A DNA stretch of 64,000 nt from Rariglobus hedericola. GTDB taxonomy: Bacteria > Verrucomicrobiota > Verrucomicrobiia > Opitutales > Opitutaceae. Under the pieces are notes generated by a model, which saw only the letters and a list, made by a program, of their open reading frames with translations, did no database searches and was not told where the DNA came from. Below, one piece after another: positions 1 to 7,674 of this stretch (positions within the stretch are counted from its first letter, which is position 1; every line of letters begins with the position of its first letter). Location: assembly GCF_007559335.1 (NCBI RefSeq), contig NZ_VMBG01000002.1, positions 186,001 to 250,000 of the forward strand. The letters are read 5' to 3'. A program made the translations under genes and the position numbers.

Positions 1-809
1 TTGGCCGTGATCCGGTCCGGTTCGGTGAACGGTTCTTTTTGCAGCGTTTGCAGCTCGCGCGATTTCTCGCGGTGGCGGTCTTCGAGCGCGAATAAATGCC
101 GTTCGAGGTGCTTCTCGCGACGAGTCGTCAGTGTGGGATTGTTGACGAGATTGAGCCAGGTTTGTTCGCAGGCCTCGGCTGAAGGGGAAGCGTGCGAGGG
201 TTCAGGATAATCCAACAGCACGAATGTCTGTTGGTGAAAAGCATAGGCTGCTTTGACGGTATCCGCCGGAGTCACCTCAGCCCACAAGCCGGGGGCGTCG
301 CACTCAAGCAGCGGGGGAATCTCAATCGCGTGCGCGCGCTCATCGCCCAAATGAGAGCGAAGGTGTTTCAGGGCATGGTCCGGCGCCTGCGCGAAGTCTT
401 CGTGGCGGATGACGTGACAAGCCTCCAGGCAGTTCCATTGAACGCATGTGGAGAGCGCGGTGCGGGCGGACTCGCTCACGACAAAATCCCTGAAGGCGGC
501 CGAGGCGGGTTTGGTGCGGTCGATGCCGAGCTGTGTCTGTGCGAAGGCGAGCAGGGCATCGAGCGGGTGGCGCAGGAGCATGACAGTTTTGAAACCGTGA
601 TGTTGCAGCGCGGTCAGGAGCGCGGCGTCGGGAAGACCGGAAAACGTCACGATGCAATGAGCCGGAAGACGGGTAAAATCAGTTCCGGGTTCGTGCGCGT
701 TGACGGGGAGATCGCGACCATGGATCGCTTGCAACCAAGGGGAGAGAGGCGAATTTACGGCGGCAGATCCGACGAGGAAAACACGCAGTAGGGGAGCGTC
801 AGGAGGCAA
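1..809 (-). CDS. Sulfotransferase-like protein (3' end outside window)
   Basis: The minus strand is open from about 809 to the left edge, giving about 269 residues. No ATG fits; a TTG at 809-807, overlapping the end of the aminotransferase gene, is my choice of start, with a CTG seven codons further in as an alternative. Residues 75-90 (GFKTVMLLRHPLDALLAF) match the PAPS-binding 'RxPxD' strand-helix of sulfotransferases, and VIRHEDF at about 133-139 matches their 'YEDL' element. HEPGTDF at 39-45 precedes a CIVTFSG strand. The usual PKSGTTW phosphosulfate loop near the N-terminus is not recognisable (VGSAAVNSPLSPW instead), so it may be divergent or inactive. The visible C-terminal part is charged and probably helical. 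It is the last visible gene of the glycosyltransferase operon, which suggests sulfation of a lipid or glycan; that is inference. Confidence 0.55.
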   Translation of the reverse strand, partial: MPPDAPLLRVFLVGSAAVNSPLSPWLQAIHGRDLPVNAHEPGTDFTRLPAHCIVTFSGLPDAALLTALQHHGFKTVMLLRHPLDALLAFAQTQLGIDRTKPASAAFRDFVVSESARTALSTCVQWNCLEACHVIRHEDFAQAPDHALKHLRSHLGDERAHAIEIPPLLECDAPGLWAEVTPADTVKAAYAFHQQTFVLLDYPEPSHASPSAEACEQTWLNLVNNPTLTTRREKHLERHLFALEDRHREKSRELQTLQKEPFTEPDRITA

Positions 810-2034
810 AGTGGGGGGTGGTAGGCAGGGAGTCGAAGGCGATGCCGATGCGACGCAGGGCTTCGTCGATGTCGGCTTCGGTCATGGCGGCGCTGATGAA
901 CCAGTTGTGGTGGGGGTGGATGAAAACACCTTGGGCCACGATGGCGGTGCACAAGGCCTGGGTGCGCATGAAGGACGGATCATCTTTTACGCGGAGGTAG
1001 GGCATCGCGGGAGGTCCGCTGGCGATGAGGTCAACGCCGTGTTTTTTACCGAGGGCGAGAAAGCCGTCCACGAAGCGCTGGCCGAGGAGGGCGAGGCGTT
1101 GGGGGATTTGTTCGCGAGCGATGATGTCGAGCGTGGCGAGGGCGGCGGCCATGGGCGCGGGGTCGCTCCAGTAGCTGCCGGTGAGGAAGACACGACTGGC
1201 GGCGGCTTTGTGCGAGGCGCGGCCGACACAGGCGGAGATCGGGTGGCCGTTGGCGAGGGCTTTGCAGTAGATGGCGAGATCGGGTTTGTATCCGTAAAGT
1301 GAATGCGAGCCGTCGGCGGTGAGACGGAAGCCGCAGCGGACGTCGTCGAGAATCTGCAAGGCGCCGTGTTCGCGACAGAGACGGTTGCAGGCGGCGACGA
1401 ACTCAGGCGTGGGCAGCACGGAGTCGGCAAACGCGGGGTGATGGAACGGCGTGAGGATCAGGCCGGCGACTTGGCCGCGGTGTTGGGCGAAGAGCGCTTC
1501 GAGCGCGGTGATGTCGTTGAAGGGGAAGTCGGCTATGTCGACGCGGTCGGAGGGGATGAGCCCGCCGTGGCCCGGGGTGCACCACGCGGCGGTGCCGTGG
1601 TAGGCGCCGCGGATTTTGAGGATCTTGGGGCGACCGGTGACTTCGCGGGCGACCATGATCGACCAGTTGGTGAGGTCGGCGCCGTTTTTGGCGAAGACGG
1701 CCCAGTCGGCGAAGTCGATGCGTTGGGTGAGTTTTTCCGCGAGCTCGACGAGGAGGGGCGTGGGGTGGTTGAAGGCTGCGCCGAGCTGGCGGGCGGCGTG
1801 GGCGGCGGCTTCGACCTCGGGGTGGTGATAACCGAGGACGAGCGGACCGTAGCCGCCCATGAAGTCTATGAAGACGTTGCCATCGACGTCGCGGTAGCGG
1901 CAGCCGAAGCCCTCGGCGGCGAAATACGGAACGGCGCCCGGCACGGTGGCGGCGGGTGTAGTGTGCCCGTAAATACCGCCGGGAATCACAGCGGCGGCGC
2001 GGCGGAAGAGAGCTTGCGACTGGTCGAAGTTCAC
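799..2034 (-). CDS. Class III aminotransferase (glutamate-1-semialdehyde aminomutase-like)
   Basis: This 411-residue PLP enzyme of aminotransferase class III is closest in style to HemL. The Schiff-base lysine is K258 in AIYCKALANGHP. The PLP-contacting strand is ILDDVRCGFR (228-237), where many family members have LDEV. VFAKNGADLTNW at about 113-124 and RGAYHGTAAW at 142-151 are cofactor-binding segments. The start is the ATG whose last two bases overlap the upstream stop codon (ATGA), so it is translationally coupled to the SCP2-like gene. The position between a glycolipid-type glycosyltransferase and a sulfotransferase-like gene, rather than among tetrapyrrole genes, argues against a true HemL. 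It more likely transaminates a keto group on a lipid or sugar intermediate. The substrate cannot be read from sequence. Confidence 0.8.
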   Translation of the reverse strand: MNFDQSQALFRRAAAVIPGGIYGHTTPAATVPGAVPYFAAEGFGCRYRDVDGNVFIDFMGGYGPLVLGYHHPEVEAAAHAARQLGAAFNHPTPLLVELAEKLTQRIDFADWAVFAKNGADLTNWSIMVAREVTGRPKILKIRGAYHGTAAWCTPGHGGLIPSDRVDIADFPFNDITALEALFAQHRGQVAGLILTPFHHPAFADSVLPTPEFVAACNRLCREHGALQILDDVRCGFRLTADGSHSLYGYKPDLAIYCKALANGHPISACVGRASHKAAASRVFLTGSYWSDPAPMAAALATLDIIAREQIPQRLALLGQRFVDGFLALGKKHGVDLIASGPPAMPYLRVKDDPSFMRTQALCTAIVAQGVFIHPHHNWFISAAMTEADIDEALRRIGIAFDSLPTTPHFAS

Positions 2035-2780
2035 GGGCGGAGCAGGTTGCCGGCTTTGAGCATGACGAGGCTAAGATTTTCGGCGAGCGGGAGATAGCCG
2101 GTGATGCGCAACGTGCCGAGGCCGAGGGCGGCGGGAGCGTCGAGCTGGTTGTCCAATTCGGCCATCAGTGTGGCGAGATCGCCAAACGCGATGCGCACGG
2201 TGACGGGTGAGGCGGGCGTGCCGGTGCCTGAGTTGAGCGTGGCGAGATCGAGCCACAAAGGAGCGGGCAATACGGGACACTCAAATACAACCGTGCCGGT
2301 GCCGAGACGCGCATGGGTGGCGGGTCCGTCGGGGTGGTGGCGCAGCCAAGATGCGGCGGCGGCGAGTGCGACGAGAAGACTGCCCCAGGCGTGAAGGGCG
2401 AGGTGGGCGTCGGCGCGGGTTTGCAGCAAGGTATCGAGCCGCGCGCCGGCTGTGGAAAAACGGCGGAGCTGGGTGAGTTGAGTCCATCCACCGCCGGGCA
2501 GCGCCAGCGCAGATCGGTTGGAAACCGTGCGGAGAAATTGTCCGGCCGAGGGAAACCACAAGCTCAGATCGCCGGGCTGCGGAGTCGTCGAGGTGGTGAT
2601 GGCTCCATCGGTCGCGAAGGCCAGGCGGCGCCGGGAGTGTCCGCGCACCGCGAGCGTAATCGCAAAGGGGCGCGAACCGGCGGCGGCGGAGCGGAGAGAG
2701 GCGTCTTGCGCGGAGAGTTCGGCCAGTGCAGGTAACACGGCTTCGAGGTAGAGGGCGGCTTTGAGTGTGTCGCCGGTCAT
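2031..2780 (-). CDS. SCP2-like putative lipid-binding protein
   Basis: A 249-residue protein without signal peptide or transmembrane helices. The C-terminal 60 residues, especially GDLATLMAELDNQL followed by LRITGYLPLAENLSLVMLKA, resemble the end of SCP2 sterol-carrier domains (as in UbiJ/UbiT), which bind lipid in a hydrophobic tunnel. The N-terminal half has alternating strands, which fits the SCP2 fold. It is coupled by ATGA overlaps both to the upstream glycosyltransferase and to the downstream aminotransferase, so the three proteins are made together. I infer that it holds or delivers a lipid substrate to the neighbouring enzymes. Assignment to SCP2 rests on pattern similarity only; it may otherwise be called hypothetical. 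Confidence 0.6.
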   Translation of the reverse strand: MTGDTLKAALYLEAVLPALAELSAQDASLRSAAAGSRPFAITLAVRGHSRRRLAFATDGAITTSTTPQPGDLSLWFPSAGQFLRTVSNRSALALPGGGWTQLTQLRRFSTAGARLDTLLQTRADAHLALHAWGSLLVALAAAASWLRHHPDGPATHARLGTGTVVFECPVLPAPLWLDLATLNSGTGTPASPVTVRIAFGDLATLMAELDNQLDAPAALGLGTLRITGYLPLAENLSLVMLKAGNLLRP

Positions 2781-3919
2781 GCACGGTCGTGGATCCAGCG
2801 GACGATTTGCTCGGGATGTCCGGGCGGGCGGGCGGCGCGAAGGCGCTCTTTGAGGGCGGCGAGCGAGGACGGATTGTCGAGAAGATCGAGGGCTTCACGC
2901 GCGACCTCGCGAGCGCTGCCGCCGAAGCGGGCGCAGGAGTGTTGTCGGCAGTATTGGACGGTGATCAACTCCTGCGGCATGACGCCGCCGATGCCGTTGT
3001 GGATGAGCGGAGTGCCGAGGAGAATGGCCTCGCTGGTTGCGCCGGTGCCGGGTCGGGCGACGAGGACGGAGGAAAGGCGCTTGAGCCCGACCATGCGTTG
3101 AGTGTGGCCCAGCGCGCGGATCGTCAGCTGGGGATGGCGGCGGGCAAAGGCTTCGATGCGGGTGCGCACGGCTTCGTTGTGCGAGCAGAGGGCGATGACC
3201 TGCAGTTTTTTTCCGCTGGCGGCGAGTTGGCGGAGAATGGGGAGGTGGTTGTTGGCGCCGGCGAGACCGGTGCTGAGGAGCAGCGTGAAGACGTTGCGGT
3301 CGAGCTGGAGCTCGGCGGCGAGCGCGTTGGCCTCGGTTTCGATTTCGGCGTCGCTCGCGTAAAACGGAGGGCGCAGCAAGAACCCGCCGAAGAGGACATT
3401 TCCGTCGGGCGTGCCCACGGCCTTGGCGGCGGCGCAGACCTCGGACGAGGCGCCGATAAAACCGTCGGCGCGGGGGTTGGCCCAATGCCGGCTGAAGCCG
3501 TAGCCGCCGTAGAGTTCTCCGCAGTAAGTGATGCAGGGAACGCGGCGTTCGGGGGCGGCGGCGCGCACGAGATCGAAGAAGCCGTGGTTGGTGTGGGCGT
3601 GGACGCTGATGACGCGGTCGGGCTGCCAGTCTTTGAGGAGCCGCGTGAACGCGTCGCGGCCAAGGATTTTCGTGCCGCGGCGATGCATGCCGGCGATCTC
3701 GAGGTAGTTGAAATAGATGTGATGCAGGCGCGGGGCGCGGCGCTGGATCATATTGTAGAGCTCGACGCCAAACCGGTAGAGGCCGTGGGTGCTTTCGAGG
3801 GCGGCGTGGATGCGGATCTCGACGGACGGCCCGTAAACGCGATGCGCCCAATGCTTCAACGACTCGGCGCGCATATTGTGGCCGGTGCCGGTGGAGGAGG
3901 TCAGGATCAGCCAGCGCAT
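2777..3919 (-). CDS. MGDG-synthase/MurG-like (GT28) glycosyltransferase
   Basis: A 380-residue GT-B glycosyltransferase of the monogalactosyl/glucosyl-diacylglycerol synthase type. The N-terminal acceptor domain has TSSTGTGHNMRAESL at residues 7-21, matching the GxGH loop of MGDG synthases and diglucosyl-diacylglycerol synthases. The C-terminal nucleotide-sugar site is VARPGTGATSEAILLGTP (287-304). No membrane span is evident, which fits a peripheral membrane enzyme. It is the first gene of the four-gene operon, starting about 50 bases after the terminator of the phosphofructokinase gene. Such enzymes make non-phosphorous glycolipids from diacylglycerol; here the sugar and acceptor are unknown. 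Confidence 0.8.
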   Translation of the reverse strand: MRWLILTSSTGTGHNMRAESLKHWAHRVYGPSVEIRIHAALESTHGLYRFGVELYNMIQRRAPRLHHIYFNYLEIAGMHRRGTKILGRDAFTRLLKDWQPDRVISVHAHTNHGFFDLVRAAAPERRVPCITYCGELYGGYGFSRHWANPRADGFIGASSEVCAAAKAVGTPDGNVLFGGFLLRPPFYASDAEIETEANALAAELQLDRNVFTLLLSTGLAGANNHLPILRQLAASGKKLQVIALCSHNEAVRTRIEAFARRHPQLTIRALGHTQRMVGLKRLSSVLVARPGTGATSEAILLGTPLIHNGIGGVMPQELITVQYCRQHSCARFGGSAREVAREALDLLDNPSSLAALKERLRAARPPGHPEQIVRWIHDRA

Positions 3920-3971
3920 GAAGGTGGATTCAAGATGCGGGCGCGGAGGGTGATGGGAAGCGAGTTTTCAC

Positions 3972-4004
3972 AAAAAAACCGGCCCGTTGCGGGGCCGGTT
4001 TGGT
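3972..4004 (-). terminator. Intrinsic terminator of the phosphofructokinase gene
   Basis: On the minus strand a GC-rich hairpin, AACCGGCCC pairing with GGGCCGGTT around a short loop, is followed directly by a run of seven Ts. It lies about 40 bases after the phosphofructokinase stop codon and before the next minus-strand gene. It should insulate the glycolipid operon from the upstream gene. Confidence 0.85.
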
Positions 4005-4044
4005 GAGGGAAGGAGGCGGGCGAACCCGCGACCTCCGTGCTTAG
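4001..4044 (-). other. tRNA 3'-half-like sequence overlapping the pfp stop codon
   Basis: Read on the minus strand, the segment runs from the TAA stop of the phosphofructokinase gene through TAAGCACGGAGGTCGCGGG and TTCG to an end in CTCACCA. It looks like the 3' half of a tRNA (anticodon-loop exit, variable region, T arm, CCA). The T arm has GCGGG-TTCG-CCCGC, a 4-nt loop instead of seven, as if three bases were deleted. No 5' half is present because that position is coding sequence. It forms a strong UUCG-capped hairpin just before the terminator. It may be a decayed tRNA end left by an integration, or only a second 3'-UTR hairpin. Confidence 0.35.
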
Positions 4045-5300
4045 AGCTCGTAAGCGGCGAGCTGCTTGTCGACGCGGACTTTCTCGAGCTTTGCGAAGAC
4101 CGGGAGACCGTTGTCGTAGGGGACGACGGTTTCGCCCTGAATGAGGGGCTGGGCGTAGCGGACGAACTGGTGGTTCATGCTGATGCCGTCTTCGTTGATC
4201 CACTCGCGGGGGAGCTTCTTCACGCCGTTGGCGATGTCGGAGAGGGGCGCGAGGCCGGTCTCGACGGTGTAGTGGTCGTGGTCACCGCGGAGGAGGGTGA
4301 TCATCTTGTCGGTCTCGCCGTTGATGGCGGCCTTCACGGCGGCCTGGCCGGCGAGGTAGGCTTCATCGACGTCGGTCTTGGAACCGGCGTGAACGGCGGC
4401 GCGCTGGGCCATGCCGAGTTTCACGGTGCGGGCCTTGATGCCGGGGAGGTTCTGCTCGATGAGGCCTTGGAGGAAGTCGGCGGCGCCGCCCAGCTGGGCG
4501 TGGCCGAAGGCATCGGTGGCCTCGGCGGCGGAGACGTAGTTGCCATCGGCATCGATGAGGCCTTCGCCGACGACGATCATGCAGGACTTCTCGCGCTTGA
4601 GGACGCGCTGGACGTCGGCGATGAACTTTTCCTGGGAGAACGCGACCTCGGGGAGGAGGATGATGTGGGGGGCGTCGTGCGGGTGATCCTTGCGCTTGGC
4701 GAGGGAGGCACCGGCGGCGATCCAGCCGGCGTTGCGACCCATGACTTCGACGATCTGCACGAGATCGTGCTGGCCCATGGCCTCGTTGTCGCAGGCGATC
4801 TCGCGGACGGTGGTCGAGATGTATTTGATCACGGAGCCGTAGCCGGGGCAGTGATCGGTGATGGCCAGGTCGTTATCGATCGTCTTCGGGATGCCGATGA
4901 CGCGGAGGGCGTAGCCCTGCTCCTGGGCGAGCTTGGAGATCTTGTCGGCAGTGTCTTGGGAGTCGTTGCCGCCGGCGTAGAAGAAGTAGCGGATGTTGTG
5001 GGCCTTGAAAACTTCGAGGACGCGCTCGAAATCGGCCTGCTTCTTGAGCTTGTAGCGGCAGGTGCCGAGGGCGGCGCCGGGGGTGTGCTTGAGACCGCGG
5101 ATGGTCTGCTGGGACTCGGACGCGAGATCGACGAAGTCTTCCTGAAGGATGCCGAGGACGCCGTTCAGGGTGCCGTAGATCTCTTCGATCTCGTTGTTGT
5201 TAAGGGCTTCGGCGATGACGCCGGCAACGCTGGCGTTAATGACGGCAGTGGGGCCGCCGGACTGGCCGATCAGGGCATTACCTACGAGATCTTCAGACAT
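4041..5300 (-). CDS. pfp: Diphosphate-type 6-phosphofructokinase
   Basis: A 419-residue phosphofructokinase catalysing fructose 6-phosphate phosphorylation in glycolysis. The nucleotide or diphosphate loop is YAGGNDSQDTA (108-118), and the fructose-phosphate site is IPKTIDNDLAITDH (137-150). Lysine in PKTIDND, where ATP enzymes have PGTIDND, is the signature of diphosphate-dependent enzymes. GRNAGWIAAGAS follows at about 190. Reading frame extends upstream to 5540, but the N-terminal family motif GNALIGQSGGPTAVIN begins seven residues after the ATG at 5300, so I use that start. Transcription probably ends at the hairpin at 3972-4004. The gene appears monocistronic. Phosphoryl donor is inferred from motif, not proven. 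Confidence 0.9.
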   Translation of the reverse strand: MSEDLVGNALIGQSGGPTAVINASVAGVIAEALNNNEIEEIYGTLNGVLGILQEDFVDLASESQQTIRGLKHTPGAALGTCRYKLKKQADFERVLEVFKAHNIRYFFYAGGNDSQDTADKISKLAQEQGYALRVIGIPKTIDNDLAITDHCPGYGSVIKYISTTVREIACDNEAMGQHDLVQIVEVMGRNAGWIAAGASLAKRKDHPHDAPHIILLPEVAFSQEKFIADVQRVLKREKSCMIVVGEGLIDADGNYVSAAEATDAFGHAQLGGAADFLQGLIEQNLPGIKARTVKLGMAQRAAVHAGSKTDVDEAYLAGQAAVKAAINGETDKMITLLRGDHDHYTVETGLAPLSDIANGVKKLPREWINEDGISMNHQFVRYAQPLIQGETVVPYDNGLPVFAKLEKVRVDKQLAAYEL

Positions 5301-5437
5301 GTGCGTGGATGGGTTGTTAAAAAAGGGAGCTAACAGTGAACGTGAAAGGTCAGGGTGTCGGCGGGCGGGCGGCACTGGCAAACTCAAAGTTCGGCCCGGT
5401 CCCGGTGTTTTCCGGCGTGCCCGCAGGCACGGGAAAA

Positions 5438-6364
5438 TCAACGCGCCGCAGAGCTGGCGGAGTTGGCCGCATTTTCGGATGGCATGGGCTTGATGTCGTG
5501 GGGGCGCGGGCCCTCGCCCAACGGAATGGCGGGCGTCCATTTGAACCAGCGGTCTTCCGCCCGGTCGTTCAGCGGAAACACCGTGCCGGCGGCCGCGGTG
5601 GGCGCGGGTTCTTCAGGCGTGGCAAACGCGATGCCGCCGGAAAGCAGCGAGGAGAGGGAATTGGTGCGGATCTTGGCTCCGCGGAAAAGGCCGATATCGA
5701 CATCGACGCCGCTGGCATTCCAGAAGACGGAATTCGCACGAACGAGGCGGTCGTAAGGCGCGTCGATGCGGGCTTGGACAACCACATGCGTCGCGTCGGG
5801 GGCGAGAAACACATCGAGAATACGGCCCACCGAGACCTCGCGATAAAGGATGATCTGGCCGCGTTGCAGGGAGCCGCGGCGGGAGGCGTGCAGGGTGAAC
5901 TCGGTGCCGGCCGAGCTGTTGTCAGGCGGGGCGGATTCGAGGCCGGTGAAGTTAAGGGCCGGTCCGCCTGTGCCGGGCAGGACTGCGATCGTGGGCCCGC
6001 TGAGGATGGTATCGAGGCCCTTGACGCCGGCGGCGGTGATCTCGGGGCGCACGATCCAGAAGCGTGAACCGTCGCGGGCGAGCGGCGCCGCGCTGCGATT
6101 CAACTCGATGGTGAGTTCGATACCCGAGAAATCGGGCAGCAAGGCGACATCCGAAACGACCCCCATGGGCAGGCCTTTGTAGATAAGATGGGTCTGGTTG
6201 GGCGTGATGCCCTCGCCGTCCTCAAAACGGATGGTGATGCGCGGGCCGTGGGTGGCGAACTCGCGTTGCACGAGGTAGCCGCCGATCGCGAGCGCGAGGA
6301 GGGGCACGATCCAGACGAGCAGTTGGCGACGGGGTTTGATGACAGGCGTTTCAGGGACACTCAT
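5438..6364 (-). CDS. pqiB: PqiB-like MCE-domain protein
   Basis: A 308-residue inner-membrane-anchored protein with one N-terminal helix (about residues 13-30) followed by two MCE/MlaD domains: the first begins ITIRFEDGEGITPNQT (42-57) and the second begins near EFTLHASRRGSLQ. MCE proteins form periplasmic rings or tubes that move phospholipids between membranes. Proteobacterial PqiB usually has three MCE domains, so this is a short version. It is coupled by an ATGA overlap to the upstream pqiA-like gene. No PqiC lipoprotein gene follows; the next minus-strand gene downstream is the unrelated phosphofructokinase. Confidence 0.85.
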   Translation of the reverse strand: MSVPETPVIKPRRQLLVWIVPLLALAIGGYLVQREFATHGPRITIRFEDGEGITPNQTHLIYKGLPMGVVSDVALLPDFSGIELTIELNRSAAPLARDGSRFWIVRPEITAAGVKGLDTILSGPTIAVLPGTGGPALNFTGLESAPPDNSSAGTEFTLHASRRGSLQRGQIILYREVSVGRILDVFLAPDATHVVVQARIDAPYDRLVRANSVFWNASGVDVDIGLFRGAKIRTNSLSSLLSGGIAFATPEEPAPTAAAGTVFPLNDRAEDRWFKWTPAIPLGEGPRPHDIKPMPSENAANSASSAAR

Positions 6365-7506
6365 GATTTTACGGGAGCAGAGGATGGGCCGGACCGGGCG
6401 AAAAGAAGACGGGGAGGGAAGGTCTCCACGGCGAGAATGGTGAGAATGACCGCCGCGGCGAAGGCCGGTGCGGCCGGACCGGGACGGACATAGCCGAGAG
6501 CGCCGAACTGGATGAGTCCGGTCAGCAGGCCGATGAGCAGGATATCGAGCATCGACCAGCGTCCGATGAAATCCAGAAAGCGATGCAGGCGCACGTCGTA
6601 GGCGCTGCTACGCTGCGTGCGCGAACGATGAATCAGCCAGCCGAGCCCTGCGAGTTTGCCCAGCGGAACGAGGAAACTCGCGATAAACACGATCAGGCCG
6701 ATGCCCCACATGCCTTCGTTCCACAGAAGCAGAATGCCGCCAAAAATGGTGTTGAGGGTATTTTTACCCGAAAGGGAAATTTCCATCATCGGCAGCATAT
6801 TGGCGGGGATGAGCATGATGGCGGCCGCGACCAAGAGTGCTAACGAAAGAGCGTCGGAAGCCGGAGGACCGGGCGCGCGGAGGCGGGACAGCATCTCGGT
6901 GTCGCGTAAACGCCGGCGAACCTCCGCCGGATCAAAAATCTGCATGGCACCGGTGAGGGCGAGGGTGCCGAGCACCAGCATGAGAAAACCCAGACCGACC
7001 GAGGCCGTGGCCAAGGTGCCGATTTTCAAGAATGACACTACGATCGCGAGCAACAACACCTCGGGCATGGACCAACGCTGGGCGAAGCCGGTTACTCGCA
7101 ACATGAGCCGCCACCCGGGAAACGCCCATTGCAGGCGGGCGGCCAGCAGCAGAGTGAGCACACCCGACAGCAACAAAACCGGCCCGATGATCAGGCAGAA
7201 ATTAACGAAGGTGCCGAGCAGCGGCATGCCTTCATCGCCCATCGAAGAACCGACCCCGCTGAGATGAATCGAGCGATGCATCCCGATTTTGTTGACCGTC
7301 ATCAGCGGCAAAAATGTCAGCGTGAAAAATGCGATCGCAGCGGTCAGGGCGAAGGCGAGTGAAGTATCCAGGCTGAACCGGCGGTTCTCCTTCAGCGGCG
7401 TTGAGCAATGGCGGCAACAGGCGATCCGGCCCGGAGGCGGCTCGGCGGGTTGATGCGCCGTGCCACACGTCGGACAGTCAAACGGCTCTCCGGTGGTGGC
7501 ATTCAT
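6361..7506 (-). CDS. pqiA: PqiA-like multi-pass membrane protein
   Basis: A 381-residue protein of the paraquat-inducible protein A family. The N-terminus has a rubredoxin-like zinc ribbon (C11, C14 and C31, C34: CPTC and CRHC). Hydrophobic segments are arranged as two PqiA-type blocks, about 60-200 and 225-360, each with about four helices. PqiA is thought to feed lipid substrate to the PqiB tube in envelope lipid transport. It is first in a two-gene operon with pqiB. In proteobacteria each half carries its own zinc ribbon; here the second half lacks an obvious one. Confidence 0.85.
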   Translation of the reverse strand: MNATTGEPFDCPTCGTAHQPAEPPPGRIACCRHCSTPLKENRRFSLDTSLAFALTAAIAFFTLTFLPLMTVNKIGMHRSIHLSGVGSSMGDEGMPLLGTFVNFCLIIGPVLLLSGVLTLLLAARLQWAFPGWRLMLRVTGFAQRWSMPEVLLLAIVVSFLKIGTLATASVGLGFLMLVLGTLALTGAMQIFDPAEVRRRLRDTEMLSRLRAPGPPASDALSLALLVAAAIMLIPANMLPMMEISLSGKNTLNTIFGGILLLWNEGMWGIGLIVFIASFLVPLGKLAGLGWLIHRSRTQRSSAYDVRLHRFLDFIGRWSMLDILLIGLLTGLIQFGALGYVRPGPAAPAFAAAVILTILAVETFPPRLLFARSGPSSAPVKS

Positions 7507-7561
7507 ATTTTCAAGGCAGGGAACACGCGGAAGGCGCCTGGTTCCGCGTGTTCATGTGGTT

Positions 7562-7621
7562 TTACAGCAGTTTGCCGGGCTCGTAGGTGGAGGCAACCTT
7601 CACCTTGCAGGTAGATTCCAA
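7562..7621 (-). pseudogene. Stray copy of the purB C-terminal end
   Basis: On the minus strand this stretch reads ESTCKVKVASTYEPGKLL and then a TAA stop. The genuine PurB (ending at 9164) finishes TTTRKVKGAATYEPGKLL and stop. Twenty-two consecutive bases are identical. The frame is closed upstream by a stop near 7685 and has no good start codon, so it is not a gene. It lies in the short divergent intergenic region between pqiA and the TPR gene and looks like a relic of a duplicated purB end. Confidence 0.7.
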
Positions 7622-7674
7622 TCGAATCAGGGATGCGCTCGCCTTGCTTGTGATGCCCGTATCTAAAAATACGG

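Noticed and set aside
2765-4006. Long plus-strand reading frame (413 codons) opposite the glycosyltransferase gene
   Set aside because: It is the antisense shadow of a well-supported gene with family motifs; the plus-strand translation is low-complexity Gly/Ala/Val/Glu typical of GC-rich antisense frames.
4001-4044. Complete tRNA gene
   Set aside because: No 5' half, and the T loop is only four bases; kept only as a tRNA-like fragment.
3987-5333. Plus-strand 448-codon frame opposite the phosphofructokinase gene
   Set aside because: Antisense to a gene with complete catalytic motifs; no family resemblance and skewed composition.
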